The translations under genes and the position numbers were made by a program. A stretch of DNA of 64,000 nucleotides, taken from Cumulibacter sp047975195 (GTDB taxonomy: Bacteria > Actinomycetota > Actinomycetes > Mycobacteriales > Antricoccaceae). The notes under the pieces are model-generated. The model ran no database searches and was not told the origin of the DNA. It saw only the letters and a list, made by a program, of their open reading frames with translations. Of the stretch, positions 42,379-50,500 are shown piece after piece. Positions within the stretch are counted from its first letter, which is position 1; each line of letters opens with the position of its first letter. The stretch is taken from NCBI GenBank assembly GCA_047975195.1, contig JBKEDB010000013.1, forward strand, positions 56,280 to 120,279. Reading direction: 5' to 3'.

Positions 42379-43476
42379 ATGGCTGCCTCAAAGAAGCATC
42401 TGTTCGCTGCCTCTGCGGCGACCGCACTCGTCATGCTCGTGGGCCTCGCAGGCCCCTCCTTCGCCGAACCGGACGCCGAGGCGATTAACGAAGATAAGGT
42501 CAGCGTTCAGGAGGAAATCTCCGAGAAGCAGGCTGAACTCGCCGCGGTCAACGAGGAGTACCTCGGCGCCAAACTCGAGTACGAGAAGCAGGAAGCCGCG
42601 CAGAAGAAGGCCGCGAAGGTCCTGGAGGCGGCGCAATCCGACCTCGCTGCCGCTAAGCAGGTCGTCGCCGATCTCGGCGCGGATCAGTTCATGTCGGGTG
42701 CCACCCCGACCAGCATCATGCTGCTCGCAGGCGAGTCGCCGTCTGACTTCATCGATAAGGCAAGCGTCAAATCGCAGATCGACTCGTTCCATGACGAGAA
42801 GTTGCAGGCGCTCGCTGCGGCCAAGTCCGCGGATGTGCAGGCCAAGGAAGCCGCCGACGAGGCTAAGGCAGCAGCGGCGGCGGCGATGGACACCATCTCC
42901 GAGAAGAAGGAGTACCTCGAGGCCGAACTCCCGGAACTCGAGGCGCAACTTGCTGACTTGAGCGAGCAGGAGCGCGCCGCGCTCGAAGCCGCGCAGGGCG
43001 GCGATACCGGAGCCGCGCAGCAGGCTGCTGCGGACCCGCAGGCCGCTCAGCAGCAAAATGAAGAAGCCACTGCCCAGGCGCAGGCGGCGGTCAATGAGCA
43101 GGCCCAGGAGCAGGGACAGACTGAGGTCAAGGCGAGCGGTACGGCCGCGACCGTCGTGAACTGGGCGCTGTCTCAGCAAGGCAAGCCGTACATTTGGGGT
43201 GGCGCTGGCCCCAATGGATACGACTGCTCCGGTCTGACGATGGCGGCGTACGCCCAGATCGGCATCAGCCTGCCGCACCAGTCCGAGGCTCAGGCCGGTC
43301 ACGGCACCTCGGTGTCGTTGAGCGCGCTGCAGCCCGGAGACCTCGTGTTCGCACCGGGTCACGTGGCGATGTACATCGGCAACGGCACTGTCGTGCACGC
43401 CCCGCAGCCGGGCCAGACGGTTACCACCATGCCGATGGAGTACATGAGCTTCACGTCTGCGACCCGCTTGGTCTAG
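42379..43476 (+). CDS. Secreted NlpC/P60 peptidoglycan endopeptidase
   Basis: 365-residue cell-wall hydrolase that cleaves stem peptides. Signal peptide at residues 1-29 (AATALVMLVGLAGPSFA cleavage before EP). Residues 35-210 form a coiled coil rich in Glu/Lys/Ala, as in RipA-type proteins, followed by a Gln/Ala-rich linker (about 210-255). The catalytic domain has Cys near residue 282 (YDCSGLTMAAYAQ), His near 327 (GHVAMYIG) and VVHAPQ. It is controlled by the c-di-AMP riboswitch, linking wall turnover to turgor signalling. AGGAG at 42361-42365 lies about 13 bases before the ATG, slightly long. A hairpin follows the stop. Confidence 0.93.
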   Translation: MAASKKHLFAASAATALVMLVGLAGPSFAEPDAEAINEDKVSVQEEISEKQAELAAVNEEYLGAKLEYEKQEAAQKKAAKVLEAAQSDLAAAKQVVADLGADQFMSGATPTSIMLLAGESPSDFIDKASVKSQIDSFHDEKLQALAAAKSADVQAKEAADEAKAAAAAAMDTISEKKEYLEAELPELEAQLADLSEQERAALEAAQGGDTGAAQQAAADPQAAQQQNEEATAQAQAAVNEQAQEQGQTEVKASGTAATVVNWALSQQGKPYIWGGAGPNGYDCSGLTMAAYAQIGISLPHQSEAQAGHGTSVSLSALQPGDLVFAPGHVAMYIGNGTVVHAPQPGQTVTTMPMEYMSFTSATRLV

Positions 43477-43497
43477 GCACGTCGCACCCAGAGTCGC

Positions 43498-43532
43498 CGA
43501 GGGGGCTCGCCGCTAACGCGGCGGGCCCCTCG
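43498..43532. terminator. Hairpin after NlpC/P60 gene
   Basis: CGAGGGG (43498-43504) with CCCCTCG (43526-43532) outside and GCCGC/GCGGC inside around TAAC make a stable GC-rich stem-loop 22 bases past the stop. Likely transcription terminator. The remaining 130 bases to the next gene contain no recognised feature. Confidence 0.7.
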
Positions 43533-43662
43533 AGCATGTTGCGGTGGAACCGGATCGCGCCGCAGCGCACCTTATGCGCAGTGCCGAACTGATAAAGAGC
43601 GACGAAGGAGTTGCATGGACGCTCGTTCCGTTCTTGCCGCGGAGGAAAGGAATTAGGGCTCG

Positions 43663-44295
43663 GTGGCGATCCTCATTATTGTCTTGATCATTGTCGCGGC
43701 GACGGCGGCCGGATTCTGGATCGAGCATCAACGCAAGAAGCGGATCCATGCGTTTGCCGCCGCGCGGTCGCTCACCTATGTGGCACGTGACAACCGCTGG
43801 GCTCGCGTCGACACCGGCCGACCGTACGGCGAGGGTCACTCGCACAAGATCAAACATGTGATGACGGGCGCCCATCGCGGCCGCCCGATCACGATTTACG
43901 AACATCAGTGGACGACCGGATCGGGTAAAGAATCGCAGACCCACGTGATGCATAAGACGCTGGTCGGTTTGCCGAAGAGCTTTCCGCGGTTGGAGCTGAG
44001 TCAAGAGGGGATGTTCGGCCGGCTTGCGCGCCGGATGGGGATGAAGGACATCGAACTCGAGTCGGACGACTTCAACCAGAAGTATCGGGTGGCCGGTGAA
44101 CGACGCTTCGCGTACGACGTCCTGCATCCTCGAATGATGCAGTGGATGCTGAGCGCGGGTGCGCCAGGATTCACCATCAACGGGCCGTACATCGTACTGG
44201 CTGACAGCGGGAAACTCGACCTGAGTGCGGTCGACGCCGAAATCCAGTACCTCGACTCGATTATTGAGCAGTTGCCACGGTACGTCGTCGGCTGA
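43663..44295 (+). CDS. Conserved membrane-anchored protein of unknown function
   Basis: 210 residues with an N-terminal membrane helix (ILIIVLIIVAATAAGFWI, about 3-20) and a soluble domain beginning HAFAAARSLTYVARDNRWA, containing HRGRPITIYEHQWTTGSGKESQTHVMH and FAYDVLHPRMMQWMLSAGAPGFTINGPYIVL. This pattern resembles a family of actinobacterial proteins with a DUF3137-like barrel; I do not recognise a function. GTG 43663 is used, with GGAAAGGAATTAGGG just upstream. Confidence 0.72.
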   Translation: MAILIIVLIIVAATAAGFWIEHQRKKRIHAFAAARSLTYVARDNRWARVDTGRPYGEGHSHKIKHVMTGAHRGRPITIYEHQWTTGSGKESQTHVMHKTLVGLPKSFPRLELSQEGMFGRLARRMGMKDIELESDDFNQKYRVAGERRFAYDVLHPRMMQWMLSAGAPGFTINGPYIVLADSGKLDLSAVDAEIQYLDSIIEQLPRYVVG

Positions 44296-44363
44296 GTCGC
44301 TCAGGTCTTGGCGGTGCGCGGTGCCTTATCGTGGACGGGCACCGAGACCTCCAGGGAGCAGCC

Positions 44364-44978
44364 GTGAGCCTAGCCGTACGCCGATCGTTGACCGGCGGCG
44401 TACTCGCCGTCGTGGTGACGCTGAGCGGATGCGGCGGGTCTTCGCCGGAGGAGACGCCGGACTCAAGCGCGGACGCGAGTGTGTCATCGAGTTCGGCCGA
44501 GCCGACGTTGCCGCCGCCGACCGGTCCGGGGTGCGAAGCGGTAGGTGATTTCGCGCCGTTCAGCGAGATGGACCTCATCGAAGCGTTGCACGCGATCCCG
44601 TCGACGCAAACGTTCGCCACGTATCTCGCCGAGGACGAGTCGGCCGCCGGCAAGTACGGGATGCTCGACGGCGTTACCGCGTTCGTACCGGTCGATTCGG
44701 CGTGGACAAAATTAGATGAAGCGAGCGTTGAGGACCTTGAGGATCCGGACCGCCGCATTCACGCCGTGCAGTACGCGTTGGTGCCCATCGAAGTCGCGCC
44801 GGATGAGCTGGCCGGTGCCGAGTTGCCAACTTTTCGCGCTCCAGACGTTGTGCTGACTGGCGCTGCCAGTGGCAACGGCATCATGCTCAACGGCTCCGCC
44901 AAGGTGCTGTGCTCGGCGATCCCGTTCGACGGCGGGCTGATCTACCTCACCGACACGCTCCTGCTCCCACCCAATTAG
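44364..44978 (+). CDS. Fasciclin-domain lipoprotein
   Basis: 204-residue surface lipoprotein. Lipobox LSGC at about residues 17-20 after a short signal (RRSLTGGVLAVVVT), then a Ser/Glu/Pro linker. A FAS1 domain follows (about 65-204), with TAFVPVDSAWTKLDE and a terminal LIYLTDTLLLPPN close to the H2-type motif of fasciclin domains. Such domains mediate adhesion in other organisms; the role here is unknown. GTG 44364 follows AGGGAG with seven-base spacing; an upstream promoter box TATCGT is at 44327-44332. Confidence 0.85.
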   Translation: MSLAVRRSLTGGVLAVVVTLSGCGGSSPEETPDSSADASVSSSSAEPTLPPPTGPGCEAVGDFAPFSEMDLIEALHAIPSTQTFATYLAEDESAAGKYGMLDGVTAFVPVDSAWTKLDEASVEDLEDPDRRIHAVQYALVPIEVAPDELAGAELPTFRAPDVVLTGAASGNGIMLNGSAKVLCSAIPFDGGLIYLTDTLLLPPN

Positions 44979-45036
44979 GCAGACGGTAGTTTGGAGCGCA
45001 CGAACGTCGCACCACACCACACTTGGGAGTTCACCG

Positions 45037-45570
45037 ATGAGCGATCGCGCGCGCTTGCTGGAGCTGATCAACGAGATCGCCGTCGTGCACGGCAAGGTCA
45101 CCCTCTCTAGCGGAAAACAGGCCGACTGGTACGTCGACCTGCGCCGCGTCACGCTGCATCACGAGGCAGCACCGCTGGTCGGGGAGGTCATGCTGGCGGC
45201 CACCAAGGACATCGAGTACGACGTCGTCGGCGGTCTGACCCTCGGAGCGGACCCGGTCGCGACGGCGATGATGCACGCTGCCGCGGCGCAAGGACGCGCG
45301 CTGGACGCGTGCGTAGTGCGCAAGGAGCAGAAGAAGCACGGGATGCAGCGCCAAGTTGAAGGTCCGGGCGTCCAAGGTAAGCGCGTGCTGGCCGTCGATG
45401 ACACCTCCACGACCGGCGGCTCGGTGCTGCAGGCGGTGGACGCGCTGCGCGCGGCCGGCGCCGAGGTCGTGGGGGTCGCGTTGATCGTCGAGCGCGGTGC
45501 GAAACCAGCGATCGAAGAAGCCGGTATACCGCTGTATTCTGCCTTTACCATCGCGGACCTTGCCGTCTGA
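45037..45570 (+). CDS. pyrE: Orotate phosphoribosyltransferase
   Basis: Converts orotate and PRPP to orotidine monophosphate in de novo pyrimidine synthesis; cytosolic homodimer. 177 residues. The PRPP-binding signature VLAVDDTSTTGGSVLQAVDAL (about 119-139), the loop VVRKEQKKHGMQRQVEG and substrate-contact GGLTLGADPVA are present. ATG preceded by TTGGGAG. No other pyrimidine genes are nearby, as is common for pyrE in actinobacteria. Confidence 0.96.
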   Translation: MSDRARLLELINEIAVVHGKVTLSSGKQADWYVDLRRVTLHHEAAPLVGEVMLAATKDIEYDVVGGLTLGADPVATAMMHAAAAQGRALDACVVRKEQKKHGMQRQVEGPGVQGKRVLAVDDTSTTGGSVLQAVDALRAAGAEVVGVALIVERGAKPAIEEAGIPLYSAFTIADLAV

Positions 45571-45648
45571 GGCACGCGTAATGCGCGGCGCCAGTGCCCG
45601 ACGTCCACTACCGTGGGCACCAATCGAACTGTCCGAGGAGGGCTCGAC

Positions 45649-46419
45649 GTGAGCGCTGGTGTCGTCATCCTGATCATCGTCATAGCAGTGCTGGTCATCG
45701 CCGGCGTGTCGGCGGTTACCATGTACAACAGGTTCGTTTCGCAGCGCAATTTGGTCGCCGAATCATGGCGTCAGATCGATGTCGAATTGAAACGTCGTTA
45801 CGACCTGATCCCGAACCTGATCGAGACCGTGAAGGCGTTCGCATCGCACGAGCGCCAGGTGTTCGACTCCGTCGTACAAGCACGCAGCAACGCGATCGCT
45901 GCGCGCAACGCTCCCGGAGCTACGCGCGAGGTCCAGGCCGACGCCGAGAAGAACCTCTCCGGCACGCTGGGCAATCTGTTCGCCGTCGCCGAAAACTATC
46001 CGACGCTGAAGTCGGATCAGAACTTCCTGCAACTGCAGCGCGAAATGACCGACACCGAAGACCGTATCGCCGCCGGACGCCGATTCTACAACGGCAATGT
46101 GCGGGCCTTGAACACGCGCGTCGAGTCGTTCCCGTCGATGATCATCGCGAACATGTTCGGCTTCGCTAAGGAGCAGTACTTCGAACTCGATGAGGTCGGC
46201 GCACGTGATGCGGTCCGCGCCGACTTCTCCACGCTCACCGGCTCGGGGCCCTCCAACCGTGAGATATACCGTCAGCCGGCCTCGGAGCAGGCCGGATCCG
46301 AGCCGCCGCAGATCGCGAGTGGTTACGTGCCGCCTGCTGTTCAGCCGGCCGAGAACCCGCAGGTCCAGCCCACTGAGCCCCGGCAGTTCCCGCCGACCCA
46401 GCCGCCTACCAGCGCCTAG
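45649..46419 (+). CDS. LemA family protein
   Basis: 256-residue membrane-anchored protein. N-terminal helix (VVILIIVIAVLVIAGVSAVTMY), then the LemA signature NRFVSQRNLVAESWRQIDVELKRRYDLIPNLIETVKAFASHE, a long helical domain ending FPSMIIANMFGFAKEQYFELDE, and a Pro/Gln-rich C-terminal tail. LemA proteins are widespread and of uncertain function. GTG 45649 follows GAGGAGG with seven-base spacing; a TACCGT box lies about 40 bases upstream. Confidence 0.92.
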   Translation: MSAGVVILIIVIAVLVIAGVSAVTMYNRFVSQRNLVAESWRQIDVELKRRYDLIPNLIETVKAFASHERQVFDSVVQARSNAIAARNAPGATREVQADAEKNLSGTLGNLFAVAENYPTLKSDQNFLQLQREMTDTEDRIAAGRRFYNGNVRALNTRVESFPSMIIANMFGFAKEQYFELDEVGARDAVRADFSTLTGSGPSNREIYRQPASEQAGSEPPQIASGYVPPAVQPAENPQVQPTEPRQFPPTQPPTSA

Positions 46420-46479
46420 CGCGGGTGCCGACTGCCCCGGACCGTTGGCCCTGCGGACCGCGTGACCTATCGTTGGCCC

Positions 46480-46737
46480 ATGACACTGGACATCAACACG
46501 GTGAAGACGGTGTCGGTCATCGTGATCGGCGTCCTCATTCTCTTGGCGATCTTGGCGGCGACGATTATCCGCAAGATCCTTGGCAAGGTGATCACGGTCG
46601 TGATCGTGCTGGGGTTGGCCGTGGCGATCTACTGGCAGCGTGATTCGTTGACCAACTGCGCCCAGGAATGCCACTGCACTTTCTTCGGCCAAACGGTTGA
46701 GATACCCGAGAATGATCTGGTGAACTGCGCCTCATGA
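46480..46737 (+). CDS. Small two-helix membrane protein
   Basis: 85-residue protein with two hydrophobic helices (VSVIVIGVLILLAILAATII and ITVVIVLGLAVAIYW), followed by a short tail with four cysteines (TNCAQECHCTFFG and NCAS), probably outside the cell. Not recognised. TATCGT (46468-46473) is six bases before the ATG, so the mRNA is likely leaderless. The stop overlaps the start of the next gene (ATGA), implying coupled translation with the FAD oxidase. Confidence 0.75.
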   Translation: MTLDINTVKTVSVIVIGVLILLAILAATIIRKILGKVITVVIVLGLAVAIYWQRDSLTNCAQECHCTFFGQTVEIPENDLVNCAS

Positions 46738-48122
46738 CCGAACCCGATATCGACACCGCGCTGAAGGAACTCTCGATTGAGTTGCCGGACAGCGTGCTGG
46801 TCACCGATCCGGACATCACGCTTGCATACTCGCGGGACATGGCGATGCTCGCGCCGAGCGAACAGCCTGCGGCCGTTGTTCATGCCCGGACGACGGACGA
46901 TGTTGTGACGGTGATGAAGACTGCCGCGCGGTACGGCGTACCGGTGCATCCGCGTGGCGCCGGTAGCGGCCTCGCCGGGTCCTCTAACGCCACTCGCGGC
47001 TCAATCGTGCTGTCGCTGGCGAGGATGAACCAGATCCTGGAGATCAATACCTCCGACCGATACGCGCGCGTTCAGCCCGGGGTGGTGAATCTCGACTTCC
47101 GTAAGGAACTCGCCGGTCATGGGCTCTTCTACCCGCCGGACCCGTCCTCGTACGACTGGTGCACGCTCGGCGGCAACCTGTCGACGAACGCTGGCGGACT
47201 GTGCTGCGTCAAGTACGGCGTGACCACCGATTTTGTGATGGGCCTGGAGGTCGTGCTCGCGGACGGCGAAGTGCTACGGACTGGACGTCGCACCGTCAAG
47301 GGTGTGGCGGGGTACGACCTGGCGCGGGTGTTCGTCGGTGCCGAGGGCACGCTCGGGGTGATCACCGAGGCCACGCTGATGTTGCGCCCGCTGCCTGAGC
47401 CCCCGGCGACCTTGGTTGCGTCGTTCGAGGACCTGCATGCCGCCGGAGCGGCGGTCCAGTCGATGATCGACTGCGGACTGGTGCCATCGCTGCTGGAAAT
47501 CATGGATCAGACCGCGCTGCGCGCTGTCGAGGCGAAGTACCACATGGGGCTCGACCTCTCCACCAAGGCGCTGCTGTTGGCGCAGAGCGACAGTGGAGCC
47601 GAGCGCGCCGAACGTGAAATGAGCCAGATCGAGGAATGCTGCCGCAACGTCGGCGCTACCGAACTGCATCGGACGACGGATGCCGAAGAGGGCGACATGC
47701 TGCTGTTCGCGCGTCGACAGGCGCTGCCGGCACTCGAAGCGCTCAAGGGCGGCTCTCTGGTGGACGACGTCGCCGTCCCGCGTTCACGGATAGCCGAGTT
47801 CTTAGCGGGGTGTGAACAGATCGGCATCGACACCGATACCGTGATCGGAACGTGCGGGCACGCCGGCGACGGCAATATGCACCCCACGATCTGTTTTACT
47901 CCTGGCGATGACGCCGAATACGAACGCAGTAAGGATGCGTTCGGTCGTATCCTCGACCTCGGTCTGTCGATGGGTGGGACCGTCACCGGTGAGCACGGCG
48001 TCGGGTCGATCAAACAGGAGTTCTTGGCCAAGGAGATCGGCGATGTGGGGTTGCGGGTGCACCGCCAGATCAAGGACGCCCTTGATCCGCAAGGGATCCT
48101 CAACCCGGGCAAACTCTTCTAG
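46734..48122 (+). CDS. FAD-linked oxidase, GlcD/D-lactate dehydrogenase type
   Basis: 462-residue flavoprotein of the VAO family (glycolate oxidase subunit GlcD-like or D-2-hydroxyacid dehydrogenase). The FAD domain shows PVHPRGAGSGLAGSSNATRGSIVLSLARMNQI and DWCTLGGNLSTNAGGLCCVKYGVTTDFVMGLEVVLADGEVL. The C-terminal substrate domain ends in CGHAGDGNMHPTICF and GTVTGEHGVGSIKQEFL, with the metal/hydroxyacid-binding histidines. It oxidises a 2-hydroxy acid; the exact substrate is open. Starts within the stop of the small membrane protein. Confidence 0.93.
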   Translation: MTEPDIDTALKELSIELPDSVLVTDPDITLAYSRDMAMLAPSEQPAAVVHARTTDDVVTVMKTAARYGVPVHPRGAGSGLAGSSNATRGSIVLSLARMNQILEINTSDRYARVQPGVVNLDFRKELAGHGLFYPPDPSSYDWCTLGGNLSTNAGGLCCVKYGVTTDFVMGLEVVLADGEVLRTGRRTVKGVAGYDLARVFVGAEGTLGVITEATLMLRPLPEPPATLVASFEDLHAAGAAVQSMIDCGLVPSLLEIMDQTALRAVEAKYHMGLDLSTKALLLAQSDSGAERAEREMSQIEECCRNVGATELHRTTDAEEGDMLLFARRQALPALEALKGGSLVDDVAVPRSRIAEFLAGCEQIGIDTDTVIGTCGHAGDGNMHPTICFTPGDDAEYERSKDAFGRILDLGLSMGGTVTGEHGVGSIKQEFLAKEIGDVGLRVHRQIKDALDPQGILNPGKLF

Positions 48123-48304
48123 CCGTCGCGGTGCGTTCGTTCTCGACCGGCCTGCTGCGACACATCGGCGAGCAGACCGAACTGGTTCTTTGACCCCATG
48201 TATTGATGTAAAGCGATCTAATTGCATAGCCATTCGTCAAAGCGTCATGCGCGCGTAACCGTGGCGATAGTTGTTTGGCCAGCCGAACCGCTCATCCTGA
48301 TCGC

Positions 48305-49053
48305 ATGGCTACCATGCTTTGCGCGCTGCCTTCCGTGCCCACCACGCCGGTCCGTTCCTACTCCTCGCACATCGTCCCGGCCGGACCCGAAGCCGAACTT
48401 GCGCTTCGGCTGCGCTACCGCGTATTCGCCGAAGAAATGGGTGCGCAGCTCACGGGGCAAGCCGGCCGCGACCTCGACGAATGGGATGCCTACTGTCAGC
48501 ACCTGATGGTGCGCGATGACAGCAACGGCGACGTCGTCGGTACATACCGGATCTTCCCGCCGTCCTCGGCGGCAGTGCTGGGCCGGTCCTACTCCTCGAG
48601 CGAATTCGATCTGGATAACCTGCGCTCGTTGCAGCACAGCCTCGTCGAGGTCGGGTCGCGCCCGAGCATCGCAACGGCGCCGTGCTGAGCCAGTTATGGA
48701 GCGGATTGGCTCGCTACCTGATCACGTCGGGACACCGCTACCTAGGCGGCTGCGCCTCCATCTACCTCGACGAGGGGCGTCACAACGCGGCGCGAGTCGT
48801 GCGCAAGGCGCTGCGCGAGCACAGCGGGCCGGCCCAACTGAGTGTCACCCCGCACACGCCCTGGGAGTACGACCGGTACACCGGGGAAGGCAAGACGGTC
48901 ATACCGCCGCTGCTTCGCGCCTACCTCAAACTCGGCGCGAAGGTGCTCGGGCAACCGTCGTACGATCCGGAGTTCAACACCGCCGACCTATTTATTCTTG
49001 TCGATACGCATGCGCTGGATCCGCGTGTGGCCAAGCGGTTCGTCGGGGAATAG
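48305..49053 (+). pseudogene. GNAT-type N-acyltransferase (OlsB-like), broken by a frameshift
   Basis: Two overlapping frames represent one gene. The first (48305-48688) has LRLRYRVFAEEMGAQL and VVGTYRIFPPSSA, the OlsB/Rv3027c-like acyl-ACP N-acyltransferase N-terminus, and ends LVEVGSRPSIATAPC. The second (48682-49053) continues LSQLWSGLARYLITSGHRYLGGCASIYL and ends DPRVAKRFVGE. In homologues the sequence around VEVGRSC-HPEHRNGAVL is continuous; here only eight bases lie between the VEVG and EHRNGAV codons, so roughly ten bases appear missing at about 48656-48663. If intact it would make an acylated amino acid (ornithine-lipid type) with the following PlsC. A GTG at 48682 could allow the C-terminal half to be made alone. 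Confidence 0.75.
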
Positions 49054-49062
49054 GACACGGTC

Positions 49063-50046
49063 ATGACGCGATTTGAATCCTGTCCGCACCTGTGCGCGCG
49101 CAGCGGCGTTACGTGCCGTCACGAGGTGTCGCGGTGGCGAGTAGCCATGCGTCTGCTGGAGATGTTTCGGATTGCCGTCGCCGGGGCGGTTGGTATCGCG
49201 CTACGGCGCGCCGCAGACGTCATCACGCGGCGGCGACGTACCCCGGCGTACATCGCCGAGGTATACCGCAAACTGCTGAACGCAGCCGGGATTCAGGTGC
49301 GCATCACCGGCGTACGACGCAACTTCGCCGACGACGATGAATCAGTCCTGGTCGTCGCGAACCACGTGTCCTGGCTCGATGTGATGGCGTACGCCTGGGT
49401 ACAGCCGGTCACTATGGTCTCGAAGAAAGAAATCGCTGCGTGGCCGGTCATCGGGGCCGTGGCGCGGGTTGCCGGGACGATCTTCATCGACCGTCACAAT
49501 CCTCGCGCCGTGGCGCGGACCGAGCGGCTGGTGGCGTCCCGACTTCGAGAGGGTGGCATCGTCGCGACGTTCCCGGAGGCCACCACGACCTGCGGACGTG
49601 GTCTCGGTCGGATGTTCCCGGCGATGTTTCAGGCTGCCGTCGACGCCGACGTGCCGGTGCAGCCAGTGGCGTTCACCTGGCTGGATCGTCACGGAGCGAT
49701 CACCACGGCCGGCGCGTACGTCGGCGATCAGCCCCTGCTGGAGTCGATCCGGACGATCGTGAGCCAACGCGATCTCGTGCTGCAGATCGACATCCTGCCG
49801 AGGATCATGCCTAAACACGTGCGTCCGATGAACGATCGCAAGGCGTTGCGCACCGCTGCAGCAGAACGGATCGCCCTCGCGCTGGATCCCTCCGTGGGCG
49901 ACTGGAACGCGCACCTGCGCCCGGCCACGTGCGTCGCCTACGTACTTCCGATTCCGCTGGTCGATGACCCGTTGGTGGGGCTGGACGTGATCGCCGGGAT
50001 TCCGCGGGACGCCGCTCGCAGACCGCGTGCGGCAGGCGCTACGTAG
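49063..50046 (+). CDS. PlsC-type 1-acyl-glycerol-3-phosphate/lyso-lipid acyltransferase
   Basis: 327-residue membrane-associated acyltransferase. Motif I NHVSWLD (HxxxxD), the substrate motif TIFIDRHNPRAV and FPEATTTCGRGLG are present. The N-terminus ESCPHLCARSGVTC with paired cysteines precedes a hydrophobic segment, as in actinobacterial relatives of Rv3026c. Its position behind the GNAT gene suggests that the pair builds a phosphorus-free acyl-amino-acid lipid, the second acyl chain being added by this enzyme. GGACACGG lies a few bases before ATG 49063; an internal ATG at 49147 would lose the cysteine region. Confidence 0.9.
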   Translation: MTRFESCPHLCARSGVTCRHEVSRWRVAMRLLEMFRIAVAGAVGIALRRAADVITRRRRTPAYIAEVYRKLLNAAGIQVRITGVRRNFADDDESVLVVANHVSWLDVMAYAWVQPVTMVSKKEIAAWPVIGAVARVAGTIFIDRHNPRAVARTERLVASRLREGGIVATFPEATTTCGRGLGRMFPAMFQAAVDADVPVQPVAFTWLDRHGAITTAGAYVGDQPLLESIRTIVSQRDLVLQIDILPRIMPKHVRPMNDRKALRTAAAERIALALDPSVGDWNAHLRPATCVAYVLPIPLVDDPLVGLDVIAGIPRDAARRPRAAGAT

Positions 50047-50137
50047 ACATACCTGTCGCGTAGCGACGCGTCGACGGTGCCGCTGCCCGGCGATAGGGTT
50101 CAGGTAGGCCGACAACCGCTGAACCAAGGAGAATGTG

Positions 50138-50494
50138 ATGAGTGACTATGACGTACGCCAGGTCGTGCTGAGCACCGATGATCTGGACGCATCGATCGCG
50201 TTCTACACCCAGGCCCTCGGGATGACGTTGAAGTTCCGCGACGGCACACATTATGCCCAACTCGATGGCGGGTCTATCTCGCTGGCGCTCGCCACGCCGG
50301 TCGACCATCCCATTCCCGGCAAGATCGCGGTCGGCGTCAAGACGGCCGACGTCGATGCGGCGGCAGCAGCCGTCGCCGCTAACGGTGGCGCGATCATCAA
50401 AGAGGCATACAACGACGCGCACGAGCGTCGCGCGGTCGTGTATGACAACCAAGGCAACGGCATCGTTTTCAACAGCCCGCTGCCGAGGGGCTAA
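50138..50494 (+). CDS. VOC family (glyoxalase/dioxygenase-fold) protein
   Basis: 118-residue single-module VOC protein with beta-alpha-beta-beta-beta repeats. VVLSTDDLDASIAFYTQALGM is the typical first half, and VYDNQGNGIVFNSPL ends the second. Members bind a metal and act as lyases, dioxygenases or antibiotic-binding proteins; the role here is unknown. ATG 50138 has AAGGAG six bases upstream; GTG 50135 is a less likely start. The peptidase gene begins six bases after its stop, so the two form an operon. Confidence 0.88.
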   Translation: MSDYDVRQVVLSTDDLDASIAFYTQALGMTLKFRDGTHYAQLDGGSISLALATPVDHPIPGKIAVGVKTADVDAAAAAVAANGGAIIKEAYNDAHERRAVVYDNQGNGIVFNSPLPRG

Positions 50495-50500
50495 GCGAGA

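Noticed and set aside
48682..49053. Independent gene for the C-terminal acyltransferase half
   Set aside because: Its sequence continues the N-terminal half without overlap in the family, so a frameshifted single gene is simpler, though separate translation was noted.
49342..50127. Minus-strand frame of 261 codons opposite PlsC
   Set aside because: Shadow frame; PlsC motifs on the plus strand are unambiguous.
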